A stretch of DNA of 64,000 nucleotides from Phyto melanocephala (GCA_941918925.1 OW799236.1:75420465-75484464); one strand, 5' to 3'; positions 10,110 to 22,867 are shown, numbered from the stretch's first letter. Made by a program: numbers and translations. Notes: generated from the sequence alone by a model not told the origin.

Positions 10110-11563
10110 CATTCAAGTATTCTATGTCTCAGCCACTAGTACTATTTGTAGGGTCATTTTTATTATAATTTAAATCAATCAAGTGTTTCTACAGAGAAAA
10201 AAGGCGGAATAAGCAGAAACAACAACAAACAATGTAAACATCTCTCAGTTTATTAATATTAAATTATTATTGTATTATTGATGAACACCTCTAACTCGCT
10301 AGGCGGCCAGTTGTAATTATTTAGCGATTTCTAATTGAATTTTTAATATTTTTGATGTAACTTCTCGTTTCAAAAATTTTAACAAAATTTAAAAAATTTT
10401 TCTTTTGATAGTGAAGTTTTTGTGATTTTTATCTTTATAGAAAATGGTAAATACATTATTTTAACAAAGATTAAATGTAAATGTTTTTTTATTAAAAATA
10501 ATAAAGACAAAAAAGTTTAAAAAGAGAATAACAACAGCAGAAAATTACTATAATAATATTTATTCAAACTTTATACATAAAATTTATTGTAAATTATTTT
10601 AATTTTTTAAAACTTACATATATAAAACTATATTAACATGTAGAAAAATGTAGAAAAATGTCATTTGATAGGCAAAGAAAAGACAAATTTGGATATAAAA
10701 ACTACGATTCCTTAATGCTAACTTCATTAAATTGAAACATAAGTGGTAGTTTCAAATTACATATGAGTATACCGATAAAGAGTGCTAACTCGGCTAACAT
10801 CGGAATAATTTTTTAAAGTATTCTTAAAATGATTACAATTTAAATTAAAGTTAAATAAAAAATAAACGAACTTGAGCCAAAATAAAAATGATTTACAATA
10901 TGAAGAAAATTACTTGAGTATTTAGTAAGTTTCTTTCTTACTTCCTTATGGCAGGAAATATGAATACAATAATCATTTAATTAACGAATTATATTTCTTA
11001 AAAACACTATAATGCCGATCAAAGAGTAGCGAAGATACATTCTACTCGACTGGTGTCGGCAAAAACGTTTTTTAATAATTATCCCAAATAATATTTAATT
11101 TCCTAATAAATAAAAAGAAGTAAATAAATGAACTTGATAACCAGAATTAGAATTCAAAAAACATTTTAATAAATTACAAAGTTTTGTAATATTTAATACA
11201 TTTCTTACAAAACTTTTGAAAATTGTTCACATGTATTTTAAAAAAATTTAATTTTTTAAATCATTCACATTGTCGAATATTTCCACACGATCGGTAATAT
11301 TCAGGAAATGCTACTAATGTAATAAATGGGAAAGGTTTCAAGAGATGGAGTAATTAAAAGTATTTACGTAAGAATTAAATTTTGCGCTACACAAAACTCA
11401 TGTTATTAAAGATCGTATTACAAATTAATATTAAATGACCCAAAAACAGACATTCTCAATTCTGGTAATTAAAGGTTCAAGTGTCTTGATTTAATGCTCT
11501 TTAATATTTCTATTTATTTTTACTTTTGTTGGTCATCGGATTTATTAGTATTTTCTTGTTGTA
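10110..11563. other. Upstream flank of the lipase gene, no gene seen
   Basis: Very AT-rich sequence. I see no coding region and no complete repeat. An imperfect palindrome around 11013-11059 (CCGATCAAAGAGTAG and CTACTCGACTGGTGTCGG) may be a repeat end. Confidence 0.4.
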
Positions 11564-11571
11564 CTCTAGCA

Positions 11572-12852
11572 CAATGGTTCCCAAATGCGGGTCATTTAAA
11601 AGATTTCAGGGGATTTTATTAACAATTTAGAAAATCTTTAATTTAAATATAAGGTTTTTCATTTGTTTCATATTATGTTTGATTTTAATGTTAAACATTA
11701 AATTTACTTTAACCTTTATTAAAACAGACAAAAAAAATTAAGGTTACTATGCAGTTCGCCCTTAAATTCAGGCACGAGATTTTTCATAAATCTCAACACA
11801 AAAAATCGTCGTGTAGAAATTTTTCTTTGTATTTGAACAGATGATAAAAAAAACGTAAAAAATTAAGCGAATATTTGAAAACAGCAAGCTTCCTTGCCCA
11901 AACAATTTTCAAAACATTATTTTTTGTTTGTTTTGACGAGTCTCCGCTAAATGCAATAGCTATTCAATATTAAATAACAAATGTCCAAATATAGTTTATA
12001 ATTTTTTTCAGCTAAGTTGACATATAAAATTTAAATTTCAGGTCGTTGTTTTTTTACACATGGAAAACTGTAATTCAGACAGAACTGCACAATAGCCTTT
12101 AACACTGTTAAGTATACCAGTCTTAAAACTAATTAGTATAGAAATAAACATCTCAGAATTAAAACTTTTTTTTACTACTACTTGTAACTAACAGCTGATT
12201 AATTGAAAGTGTCTGCTGATTTATTAGAAATTGTATGTTATATGACACAATTATTCGAATAATAAAGGAATTCTTGTCACTGGTTTTATTCTTGCAAAAA
12301 TCCGAAACTACTTAAATTTACTCGAAATTTAACGAAAAGTAGTTTAACATCCAGCAATTGAGTCCAACAAATTAACAGTTGAATGGCTGTCAATATTTTA
12401 AGCTCTTAAGCCGCCGAGGAGGAAGCGACTACTTTTATGAAAAAAATTTTCTGCTTAGGTTGTACTAGGTTAGAAAAATTACAAAAGTTATGGTGCGAAA
12501 TTATTTCATGCATAGTTGTTTTTATGTTTATTTCATTTTTGCAATACTAACTCCGATTGTAATAAATTTATATCTTTATGAGTATTTTCATAAGGTATAA
12601 TTTTCAAAAATCTTAAAATAAGCAATACAGTACTATTCAATCATCTGATTTTTTTTTGGGATATTATGACTTTATAAAAATACGAAACTTAGATACAATT
12701 AGCACATGAATTAGTCAAATGTATATTTTGTTCTCATTTAACATTTGTTGTTTTAAATTTTACATCTGATTTTAAAATTTCTCAAATTTTAGTTAAGGTA
12801 CGCGAAAAAGACACTTAACATAAAGGGTTCGCGAACTTTTTGGGGATCTCTG
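11572..12852. mobile_element. hAT-like element with no visible transposase
   Basis: The ends read CAATGGTTCCCAAA and, from the other side, CAGAGATCCCCAAA, typical of hAT termini. They are flanked by CTCTAGCA (11564-11571) and CTTTAGCA (12853-12860), an 8-bp duplication with one mismatch. The 1281-bp interior is AT-rich with no recognisable reading frame. Confidence 0.6.
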
Positions 12853-12860
12853 CTTTAGCA

Positions 12861-14310
12861 CACTTCCAAACATAAATGTGTCTGCAATAAAAGAGAGATA
12901 TACATATAACCTTAACATTTTGAAATCACACATAAAACGGGCACAATTCTCCTCAAGAAAGTGTTATACATACACTACGAACTACCAGACTTGACAAATT
13001 ATAACCATTTTAACGATTTTTGGTAAATTTAATTTAATTTTATGTATTTTTTAAACTAAGTTATTTATGTACATATTAAGCTATATTTTTTAGCTAAAAA
13101 CATATACTTGAAATCTATATAAAATGTGAATTTTAATAAATAAACTAAAAACAAACTTATATTATTTATGTTTTTTATTAAATTGCTAAACAAATACAAC
13201 CATTATATTACTTTTAAATTTGTTTATTTTTTTTTTTCAATTTTTAAAACTTAAAATAATAGTTTGTCATAAAAATCGTCTGGTAGCTCTGCTTATACAT
13301 ACATATGCTATTATGATTATTTAAATAATTAATTAATAACTTTATTTCTATGTATTTTTCATTATGTAGATAAGAGCGATTCCCACTTACAGACGACCGT
13401 CATTTAAATCACAAAAGAAACATGTCTGACGCACATCACGAGACTCTAACCTACAAACAAACCACATTTTATAAATCACTTTAACTCACTTTAATAGTAT
13501 TCCCACTTACATTGTATTATTTGAACAAACAAACAATTCTTTAACAAAGGAAAAATTATCTACATATTAAGTAGGTTAACTAATTTGAAGATTATTTTAG
13601 TACGAGTATATTTAACTAAGTGAAATTATTCATAAACTAAAGTAGGTAAAGTATATTTTAGTATTTATATTTGTAAAACAGAAAAAAAATTAATTTAAAG
13701 ATTGAATTAAATTTAATCTCAACACCCTGTACGATAGTTAAAAATGACTTCCAAAAAAAAAAATAGGGCCCCTGTTATCAGGGCTGCCAGATGATTTATA
13801 GAAAAACGCCAGAAAATATTTATTTATTTTTATTAAATCATTTGCAGATTTAGAGATTTTTTTTATTTAAAATATTAGTTTGATGTGTAAGTAGTGATAC
13901 TATATATAAATTATCTTTTGTTTAAAGAACAATAATTTAACTTATCACAATTTTAATGTTTGCTTAAATTACATGTAGTACATTAACAAATGCAAAATAG
14001 CATAAATAATGATAATAACAAACATGGTCATTGTTTATGTAAATACCGTCTTATCAGAATTCGCTGTTGACAGCTACAACAATAATAAGAAATGAGCGAG
14101 CCTCTTTTTTGCTCAAACTATTAAGCAGTAGTCGATTCTAGAATATTCTGCGATAATTTGTAAATATTAGTACACTACATTAAATAAATTATTAAATTTC
14201 AGTGCTGCTAAGCTAAGGGGTTTTTCCTACCAAATGTTTAATGTTTGATTGCGTTTTGACGTTAAAATTTGTTGAAAAAATCGTATTTTTGGAGATTAAA
14301 AGCGTATTTT
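12861..14310. other. AT-rich stretch without recognised gene
   Basis: I find no coding signal. Imperfect inverted segments CTACCAGAC (about 12981) and GTCTGGTAG (about 13280) could bound an old MITE of some 300 bp, but the match beyond nine bases is poor. Confidence 0.35.
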
Positions 14311-15167
14311 TATACCCTTCACACAGTGAAAAAGGGTATATATAGGTTTGTCATTCCGTGTGAAATTTCTACAATTTTCATTTCCGACCCCATAAAGTAT
14401 ATATTTTCTGAAAGCTTATGAATAGGGGAGTTGATTAAGCTCTGTCAGTCTGTCCGTCTGTCAGTCTGTCAGTGTGTCCGTCTGTCCGTGTGTATAATGA
14501 AATCAACTTTTTGAAGCCCCCCGACATCGCTTGGACCCGGGTGAGGTATTAAAATATCAGAAATATTTGGGAGTAGACCGCTATTGAAAATCAGAAACAT
14601 CGGTACATAAACAACTGAGATATGAGCAAAAACCCACGACCACCTCGATTTTTTTTTCACAAAAACAACATTACAACAACAACATACATACATACAAACG
14701 TGTATACTGGTTAGAGAAAACGTGGCATCGAATCCAAGCTGAGCCAAAAAAAATTTTTTTTTATATTTTAAAATTTTTTTTTTAATATTTTTTTTATTTT
14801 TTTTTTTTTATTTAATATATTATATGTATATATTTTTATTATTTTTTTTTAATTTTTTTTTTTATTTTTTTTTGTTTTATATTAATTATATATATTTTAA
14901 TTATTTTTTTAAATTTTTTTTTTAAATTTTTTTTTTAATTTTTTTTTTAAATTTTTTTTTTAATTTTTTTTTTTATTTTTTTTTTAGCATACATACGTAA
15001 ATTTATAATTTTACAATGGGATGTTTTTTATATATGTATATTTTTTATATGTACATATGTACGTATTCATATGAGATGAATGGTGATACAAACTACTGTT
15101 ATTGCATGACTACACGTTGTGAAGGGTATATAAGATTCGGCACGGCCGAATATAGCGCTCTTACTTG
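14311..15167 (+). mobile_element. Family A element, full length (copy A3)
   Basis: It starts TATACCCTTCACACAGTG and ends GAATATAGCGCTCTTACTTG with the ATTCGGCAC/GGCCGAAT hairpin. It contains the core GACCCCATAAAGTATATA, an extended (GTCY)n microsatellite (14438-14492), the CGTGGCATCGAATCC block and a long T/A-only tract (14745-14985). The 74-92 codon frames within it are repeat artefacts. Confidence 0.85.
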
Positions 15168-15171
15168 TTTT

Positions 15172-15466
15172 TTATTTTATATATTATTTATATTATTGTT
15201 ATTTTTTTTTTTAAATTTTTTTTTTTTAATTTTTTTTTAAATTTTTTTTTTAAATTTTTTAAAAATTTTTTTTTTTTTTTTGCTTTTTTAACATACATAC
15301 GTGAATTTATAATTTTACAATGGGATGTTTTTATATATGTATGTTTTTGTATGTATGTACGTATTTCATATGGGATGAATGGTGATACAAACCACTGTTA
15401 TTGCATGACTACACGTTGTGAAGGGTATATAAGATTCGGCACGGCCGAATATAGCGCTCTTACTTG
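15172..15466 (+). mobile_element. Second, tandem hairpin-end of family A (A3b)
   Basis: This repeats the last 290 bp of A3 almost exactly: T/A tract, CATACATACGTGAATTTA, ATGAATGGTGATACAAAC and the terminal hairpin. It follows A3 after only 4 bp, so two hairpin ends lie in tandem behind one 5' end. Confidence 0.8.
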
Positions 15467-15484
15467 TTTTAAAATTACTTTTTT

Positions 15485-15726
15485 TATAGCCTTCACCTGT
15501 GGTGCACAGAGAGTATATATAGCTTTGTCATTCCGTTTGTAATTTCTACAATTTTCATTTCCAACCCCATAAAGTATATATTTTCTGAGATATTCGTGAA
15601 AAATTTTAGATAAAGCGTGCTCTAATCGGTAAAGTTATAGGCAACATTTTTTTTTAAATATATGTATATATTCTAAAAATCTACAAACTAAAATTATTTT
15701 TTTTCAGCATTGGCAGTTTTATAAAA
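15485..15726 (+). mobile_element. Family C fragment
   Basis: It starts TATAGCCTTCACCTGTGGTG and contains the ACCCCATAAAGTATATATTT core, then jumps to an internal C segment (TAATCGGTAAAGTTATAGGC). It lacks the microsatellite and is internally deleted. Confidence 0.65.
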
Positions 15727-16395
15727 CAAGTAGAGCGTTATGTTCATAGGTATAATAAATACATCGTAGCTTAGCCTAGATTTTAGAATTTATGCCATAC
15801 TATATTTTCCTTATTATCTTCGACACCATATTTGATTTAGAATTTTCACATAGCTAAATGTATTTTACTAGTCAAGCCCTTTTATTTGATACCCATATTG
15901 TTTGTTTTAAAAATAAATTTTCCGCCATTTCGTTTTAGACGCCATCTGCACGCTATTTTACACTTTCTTAATAGTTTACTACATTGTGCTACGTAATTAC
16001 GACGTAACTATTATATTTGACTCATATATTCGCTATTTAATCTGGGAAGCCATCTTGGATTTTTTTTTTCATATTTTAATACTTAAGCCCTCTTATTTGA
16101 TCCCCATATTGGCTCTTTCGGTTGTATAGAAACTGAAAAATATCAATTTCCGTTTCAAACCGATTAGTTAGTTTTTCTTAGAAATAATGTCTGAGATTAC
16201 GGTTTATAATTTGGTATCTTAGGCGTGTTCAAAAATTAGATATTATTAAAAAATATATATTTTTTCAAAAAATTTTTAACGGTCAGTGACAAATTTGTCC
16301 AAAATTTTTCATGAATATCTCTAGAGGCATATCAAATCTATGAAAAGTTACAACTGTGACAAATTTAAATTTCTCAGAAAGTTATGTGCATTCGA
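15727..16395 (-). mobile_element. Family C fragment in inverted orientation
   Basis: It starts CAAGTAGAGCGTTATGTTCA and continues with C-family text (AGTCAAGCCCTTTTATTTGA, CCGCCATTTCGTTTTAGACG) similar to 39230-39850. It sits tail-to-tail with the preceding C fragment. Its hairpin is degraded. Confidence 0.6.
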
Positions 16396-18510
16396 ACGTT
16401 TTACAATTCAAACCGATAAGTTAGTAAAATTAACACTTATTTTCAAAATTTAGATATTGATTATTAATTTTAAATTTATGTGCGATATGTATTTGAGACC
16501 AGATATGGAAAACCAAAATTTTGAATTTATATTTAACTATATTTTATGAATTATTTTGAAAATAGCATTCGTTTTACCTCAACAAATTTTGTATAGTAAG
16601 ATTTTACGTATATTATTTATAAATATATTTGAAATTTATAAATACTTTGTTTATAATTATAACGTATCGATATATTACTTTTCTATGTACGTGCTTGTTT
16701 AATTATTTTCAAACATTAAAAAATTATCATAAATTGGAAAAAAATAGATTTTTCCCCTAATTATTCAAACAGAACTATTTGCATGTTTATTAGAAATTAT
16801 AAAGAAACAAATGTACCTAATAAAATAAGTAATAAAAAATATATTAAAATAAACTACAAATACGTCTGGGAGAAAGTATCTACAATTTTATTTGTGAGTT
16901 GAAAAACCTAAAAGCGATTTAGATCAGTGTTTAAGATCCAAAACCGATCCAAAATAAGTATTATAAAAAAAACCTTTGTTAAAGATAATTCTAAAATCTT
17001 AAGTGACTTTTTCATTGAAGTTGTATATTTTTATTTTGGGTTACTTCCCTAATTAGTCATTATTCAAAAACAAAATAATGTTAACACAAAAAAAAATACC
17101 ATTTATATCATACATGATAATAAATAAGCAGTCATATACATGAAAGTTTATTTATAAATATTTTCTCAGTAACAAAGGTCAATTAAGAAACAAAATTAGT
17201 TCTACACTTTATCGCTTTCTTAGTCATATTTACATATGAAAAATCAATAAATCACAACTCTAATTTAATTTCTTATTTATTTAACTATTGTATTTTAAAT
17301 ATTAATAGAAAAAGTAAATAATTTAAAGTCAATCAAGCCCGACCATATTATACCATACACTGCAAAATACATACATACAAAACACGTTGCTATCACCATT
17401 ACAAACATCTGGATAAATACATAGTACCCTTTCTACATATAGCTGTGTAGGGTACAAACACTATTGACTCTGTCGCCAGTACTACTAACAAATTATATCT
17501 CAGACAATGTTCTTTGCTATAGACAGTTAACACGTGCTTGTCTACGAGTGACATTAGAATTACTGACTACGTAGTACTTATGGGACCATATGGCGACATT
17601 AGCACTTGGTACTCACTACTTAATTTGAGTAATTCTTATCTTCACTTTCAGTACTTTTTACCAGATCAAATGAAAATATTATTTTTAAGTGAAGAATAAA
17701 CTTCAGTATATCATCTAAAATAATTTTATTAACAACCTTTTGCATTTTTTAGAGTGTAAAAAGTGTAGACGTTTTGTTGATATTAGCACCAAATAGTCAC
17801 CAAAATAGTCGACAAAAGTAGTGACCTACACATACTTGATTCCAGGTTTCCTACAGGGTTGTTAACATATGTGTTAGGTGTGTCTAAGTATCTGGTAAAT
17901 GATTATTTATAATGACAATTATTAACAACAAAAAAATGTCTTAATAAAAACACATACAATTTTATAGCTTTTATAAAAAAATATATTATATGATTTTTTA
18001 ATGTTTTTAAGGTCAAATTGTACAAGTTTTCATTATTTAACATCCAAATGTTCGTAAATCATGCACTATTTTTCTTATGGATTGGTTTGATGTACTAAAA
18101 TACCGTTCTTCACTACTTACAATCTGGCATCTAATTCATTATTTTAACACGGCGATATCAATGGAGAGAAGCACTTATCACGCTTATAAATAGTGACTAA
18201 AACAAGTACTTGCTTTTATAGAAAAAAATTAGTACCTGATTTTAATGATCTAAGTAAATCATTAGTTGTATAGACGTGCAGAAGTCGTTTAGTTCTTTAA
18301 GGGTTCAAAATTTGGTGTGCTTAGTCCGCGATACGTTTCAGGCTTTTAACAAATCTTGCAATAAGAAATAGTATTGTGCGTATATCCAATCTAATGTCTA
18401 AAAATTATTGTTCAAAATGATTGTAAAGTTTTGTATTGTTTATTGTACAATTATGACTTTATGACAATACGACAGTTAGGAGACCTTGTGCATTAGACGA
18501 TTGTGTTTTT
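16396..18510. other. AT-rich stretch without recognised gene
   Basis: No coding signal was found. A short hairpin at about 17428-17457 (TACCCTTTCTACA and TGTGTAGGGTA) resembles the TATACCC-type end of the Helentron-like families, but no matching body follows. Confidence 0.35.
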
Positions 18511-19124
18511 TATACCCGCCACCAAAAAAAAGGTGCAGGTATATTAATTTTGTCATTACGTTTGTAACACATCGAAATATTTATTTTAGACCTCATAAAG
18601 TATATCGTCGGTGTTCTAATAAATTCAGTTATGTGTTTTTTACGGAATTTTCAAAAGACAAAAAAAACATTTTAATTTGTTACTTTACAGTATTAAACTT
18701 ACGCATACACGCCCACTTTAACGACCATCTCCCATATAACGTTTTATCTCAAGTTTATATAATTTCTCTATGGACAATGATTTTGAAAGAATAAGGGACT
18801 CTGTATTGAAATAGCTAAGTTGAATTTATCAGCTGAAACTACTTTGATACGCCTGCTTCAACGCCCACTTCTCATATAATATACTCTTAATGAAATTTAA
18901 AAGCTCATAAAACCGACAGAATTAGATGTATGATGATAAATATAAGTCTAAGTCAAGTAAGGTGACACGCCCACTTTAACGCCCACCTCTAATATAACGT
19001 TTCATCTCAATGTCATATTATTCTTATATGGACAAAAAAAAACAGAAGTCTGTAATGAATTGTTATAGTTGAATTCCAACATTAATTATATAATTTTTAT
19101 ATGCCCACAACAAACTAATATTAT
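18511..19124 (+). mobile_element. Family B element, truncated
   Basis: It starts TATACCCGCCACCAAAAAAA and carries TACGTTTGTAACACATCGAA, then repeated ACGCCCACTT blocks typical of family B. The hairpin end is missing and copy A5 follows directly. The 102-codon frame at 18486-18794 lies in this repeat. Confidence 0.65.
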
Positions 19125-19932
19125 TATACCCTTCACACAGTGAAAAAGGGTATATATAGGTTTGTCATTCCGTGTGAAATTTCTACAATTTTGATTTCCG
19201 ACGCCATAAAGTATATATTTTCTGAAAGCTTATGAATAGGGAAGTCGATTAAGCCCTGTCAGTCTGTCCGTCTGTCCGTCTGACCGTCTGTCCGTGTGTA
19301 TGTTGAAATCAACTTTTTGAAGCCCCCCGACATCGCATGGACTCGGGTGATATATTAAAATATCAGAAATATTCGGGAGTAGATCGGTATTGAAAATCAG
19401 AAACATCGGTATATAAACAACTGAGATATGAGCAAAAACCCACGACCACCTCGGTTTTTTTTTTCACAAAAACAACATTACAACAACAACATACATACAA
19501 ACGTGTATACTGGTTAGAGAAAACGTGGCATCGAATCCCAGCTGAGCCAAAAAAATTTTTTTTTCAATTTTTTTTTCAATTTTTTTTAATTTTTTTTTTT
19601 ATTTTTTTTTTATTTTTTATTTAATATATTATTTATATTTTTATTATTTTTTTTTTAAATTTAATAATTTTTTAAATAAAAATTTTTTTAAAATTTTCTT
19701 TAAAAATTTTTTTTTAAAATTTTTTTTTTTATTTTTTTTTTTTTTTTGTTTTTTTAACATACATACGTGAATTTATAATTTTACAATGGGATGTTTTTAT
19801 ATATGTATGTTTTTATATGTATGTACGTATTTCATATGGGATGTATGGTGACACAAACTACTGTTATTGCATGACTACACGTTGTGAAGGGTATATAAGA
19901 TTCGGCACGGCCGAATATAGCACTCTTACTTG
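19125..19932 (+). mobile_element. Family A element, full length (copy A5)
   Basis: It runs from TATACCCTTCACACAGTG to CACTCTTACTTG with all blocks seen in A3: core, (GTCY)n at about 19257-19298, CGTGGCATCGAATCC, T/A-only tract (19553-19750) and terminal hairpin. Confidence 0.85.
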
Positions 19933-21518
19933 TTTTTTAACTGCCTCTGGTTCCCAAATAATACTCTTCAGATTCCGTTAAAATACAACATTATTGACAA
20001 AAAAAAAGAGTCAGTAGTATCATTTCTATTATAGAAATTCTTAATGTTTCATTGTAACAATAAATTTAAGGAAATAAATTAAGAGCGAATCGAAGTTACA
20101 CAAAGAAAGTACAAGATATTTTAGTATAAAGAGATTATTCCATAGTGATTTGTTTCATAGCTACCTAATTTTTATATATGTATGCAGTGTACCGAACTAA
20201 TTCGATAGGGACAAGAACTACCTTAAATTTCCATGAGCACAGCTGGTGTTATAGGTAGCGTGGTCTCTTAGAGTTAGGACTTTACGCAACGATTAATGTC
20301 AAATAGACTCACACCGAAGACACGTTTACAAATTTTTTTAAATTATTTTGACAAAAAAGCATCGAGAAAGTACAATTTAAAGTAAAAAAACCAATAACAA
20401 TTACAATAAATAGTAATAAACAGAATTAACATACTGACATGTTTTAAAAAACGGTGACAGGCTAAATGTTAAAATCTATTTTTATGCTAAATTGTGAAAA
20501 AAATTTTAGGGTTATACTGAGAAGGATTTTTTTAAAGAAGTCTGACGAAATTTGTATAGAATTCTTACTTATTTGCCGACATTTCTTACATTCATCTGAC
20601 AGTTGTCGGACGGGTAAAAACTTTACATTTTAGTGAAAGTAATTTTTTGTTATATATGTTTTGGAAGTAGTATGAAATATAATGTATAACATTTAGGATA
20701 TTTTACGCAGCTCTTTAATATATATAAAATATTTACATAAAACACCACATTTATTAAATCTGTTAATCAAAAAAATAAATAAAACAAGAATTATAAATTA
20801 TAAACACACATATGACGTAAATAAAAATTAACGATCAGCTGCTGCCACTTATTAAATTCGTCTTAAAAATGTAAAATTTTATTAACTTTTTAATAACCAT
20901 AAATATATAACCCTGAGTTAAATCGGTTATTAAAGACACGTACCAAAGCAATTGACGACATGATTTGCTGGTAAACATGTAAAGCAAAATTTTTTCTTAA
21001 TATGAAATTTGTATTGAAAAAAAGGCAAAGTGCGTGTTTTCGAGCAAAAAAAAATTAGCACTTTTAATTAACACTAGTGGCAACACTAGTTCAAATTCGT
21101 CATTGTATTATCTGATTAAAAAGTTACTAATACTGCAACGTGAACGTAATATTGGCAATTATTTATTTTAGTGATTATTTTTGTGAAATTCCGACATATT
21201 ATAAGTAAATTAAAAAAAAAAACGATATCCTGAATTTTTAAAATTGGCACGTTTATTATTTTGTTGGATTACAATACACGTTTTTTTATGACCTATGTGG
21301 CATCCACGTAAAATCTTGATAACGTATTCTAATACTGAATGAAGAAAATTGAAAACATTTCACAGTTTCCGTTATCAATTTTCAGTGATCATTTAAAATA
21401 AAAACTATTTTTGTCTATTCACCATAAAAGTATTAAAGCTTATTTGGGTCATTAACACAACAATGTATATTATTGTTACTACTGAAAACTTGTTGATCTC
21501 GAGTAGATAATGAAACAG
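19933..21518. other. AT-rich stretch without recognised gene
   Basis: Only AT-rich sequence with short frames and no recognisable element ends. Positions 20085-20160 weakly resemble the family B text around ACTTCGAT...AAAGTGATACAT, possibly a decayed fragment. Confidence 0.35.
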
Positions 21519-21766
21519 CAGCCTTATTCTGTAACTTGCTAAAGCTTAATCTCTATCTCTAAAACTCTAAAAAATATATTTAGAGATTTTTGTAGTCTGA
21601 GTCCCCAAGTAAACAGCCCTACAGCCTCCTTATTCTGTAACGTTATTAACTATAACTTTAAAAAAATATATTTACAGAGTTTTGGCAAATTTATATTCTC
21701 TAAATATATTTTTTAAGAGTTTAAGCGGTAGAGATTTAGCTTTGGCGAGTTACAGAATAAGGTTGC
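21519..21766. repeat. Foldback MITE with long inverted arms
   Basis: The left arm AGCCTTATTCTGTAACTTG...CTCTAAATATA is matched in reverse by the right arm ending GCGAGTTACAGAATAAGGTT, over about 70 bp. An extra direct copy of the end (CCTTATTCTGTAACG at 21631-21645) lies inside. This suggests a second end from a tandem or nested copy. Confidence 0.6.
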
Positions 21767-21847
21767 AGAACATTACTGCAACTTTTAAAATAATCGCTGT
21801 CAAAATAGTACTGTAATCAAAAATGCTTTAAAACGTTCAAATAAGAC

Positions 21848-22108
21848 ATGATTACAGTGTATGTGCGATCAGTTTTTGTTTTTATTTTAACATTTTTTCA
21901 TTTTACCCTGCTCATGGGCGATTATGTCACCAACATAACTGACAAAACATCCCTAAGAAAAAATTTAGTATCTGCCAAAAGACTTGTTGGGCAGAGAATC
22001 AAATCAAGCAAATCAAATAGTCAATTAATTAAACAATTTAATGCAATAATTTCTTCTATGTTTGATATTTTAAAAAGAGTCTTATTTAATATTTCTTCAC
22101 GTATATAA
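21848..22108 (+). CDS. Candidate small secreted cationic peptide, 86 residues
   Basis: This is a single-exon frame. Residues 1-24 look like a signal peptide (hydrophobic run VFVFILTFFHFTLLMG followed by Asp). The remaining 62 residues are rich in Lys and Arg, have no Cys, and end in an amphipathic-looking stretch (SMFDILKRVLFNISSRI). AATAAA at 22150-22155 is 42 nt past the stop. I do not recognise a family. Lineage-specific secreted peptides of this size occur in fly accessory gland or venom-like secretions, but that is inference. A chance frame remains quite possible. Confidence 0.3.
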   Translation: MITVYVRSVFVFILTFFHFTLLMGDYVTNITDKTSLRKNLVSAKRLVGQRIKSSKSNSQLIKQFNAIISSMFDILKRVLFNISSRI

Positions 22109-22867
22109 ATTTAAAAAATTTTAATGATTTACTTAGTAAAAAGTATAAAAATAAATTGTTTGAAGCTTTATATAAATAACAGTTTTAATAAAATTTATGT
22201 AGAATTCAGAACTAATCCAGAATATGATTTTAATGGGGAGTTTATCTATCAATAGAGGATAACACAAATTTTTCTAAAAATAGTACTAGTTGTACTAAGT
22301 ATTTAGCATTAAGAACTTTTAAATCATTCAATAATCAGTAAATTCGAACCAATTAACCAATACCGCACATCAAGCGAACTTTGACCCCTGTTTTCTGTCA
22401 CAAAGAAGAAGAAAACCATACACATAAACCAGAGTTAAAAAGTTATCAAAAATCACACCATGTGTTAACAATAATTTAAGCATTTGTCAATATTGTCTTC
22501 AAATAATTAAATAAATTTAAAAATTAACCGCACATGCTTTTACACACCACAGCATCAACAGTAGGCAACAATAGGGTGAATTGTTTACATCTATTGGAGG
22601 TTGGTTGCATCTGACACTGACATACTTAGCAGAAACACTTGGAACACTACAACAAAACAATAAGTATTTAAACTAATGCCCAAACAGTAGCATAGAAATT
22701 GTTCTATTTCTTTATCATCCCTATTTATTTTGACATGTCGTTGTTGAAATAATAAAAAAATTTTAAAATATCTTGTCAAAATACAAATATTTATTAGTTG
22801 TTGTACATAAATATGAATGTATGTTCAAATATACATATGTACATGAATACATAAACACACAAATATG

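Noticed and set aside
12976..13290. Possible MITE with CTACCAGAC ends
   Set aside because: Only nine bases match well and no target duplication is visible.
15016..15542. Overlapping 74- and 125-codon frames
   Set aside because: They lie wholly inside family A repeat ends and T-rich tracts. The same peptide-like text appears at every A copy (14469, 51230, 53413), so it reflects repeat sequence rather than a gene.
19256..19300. Short regularly spaced repeats that could be mistaken for a CRISPR-like array
   Set aside because: This is a (GTCY)n microsatellite without spacers, a standard part of the A family.
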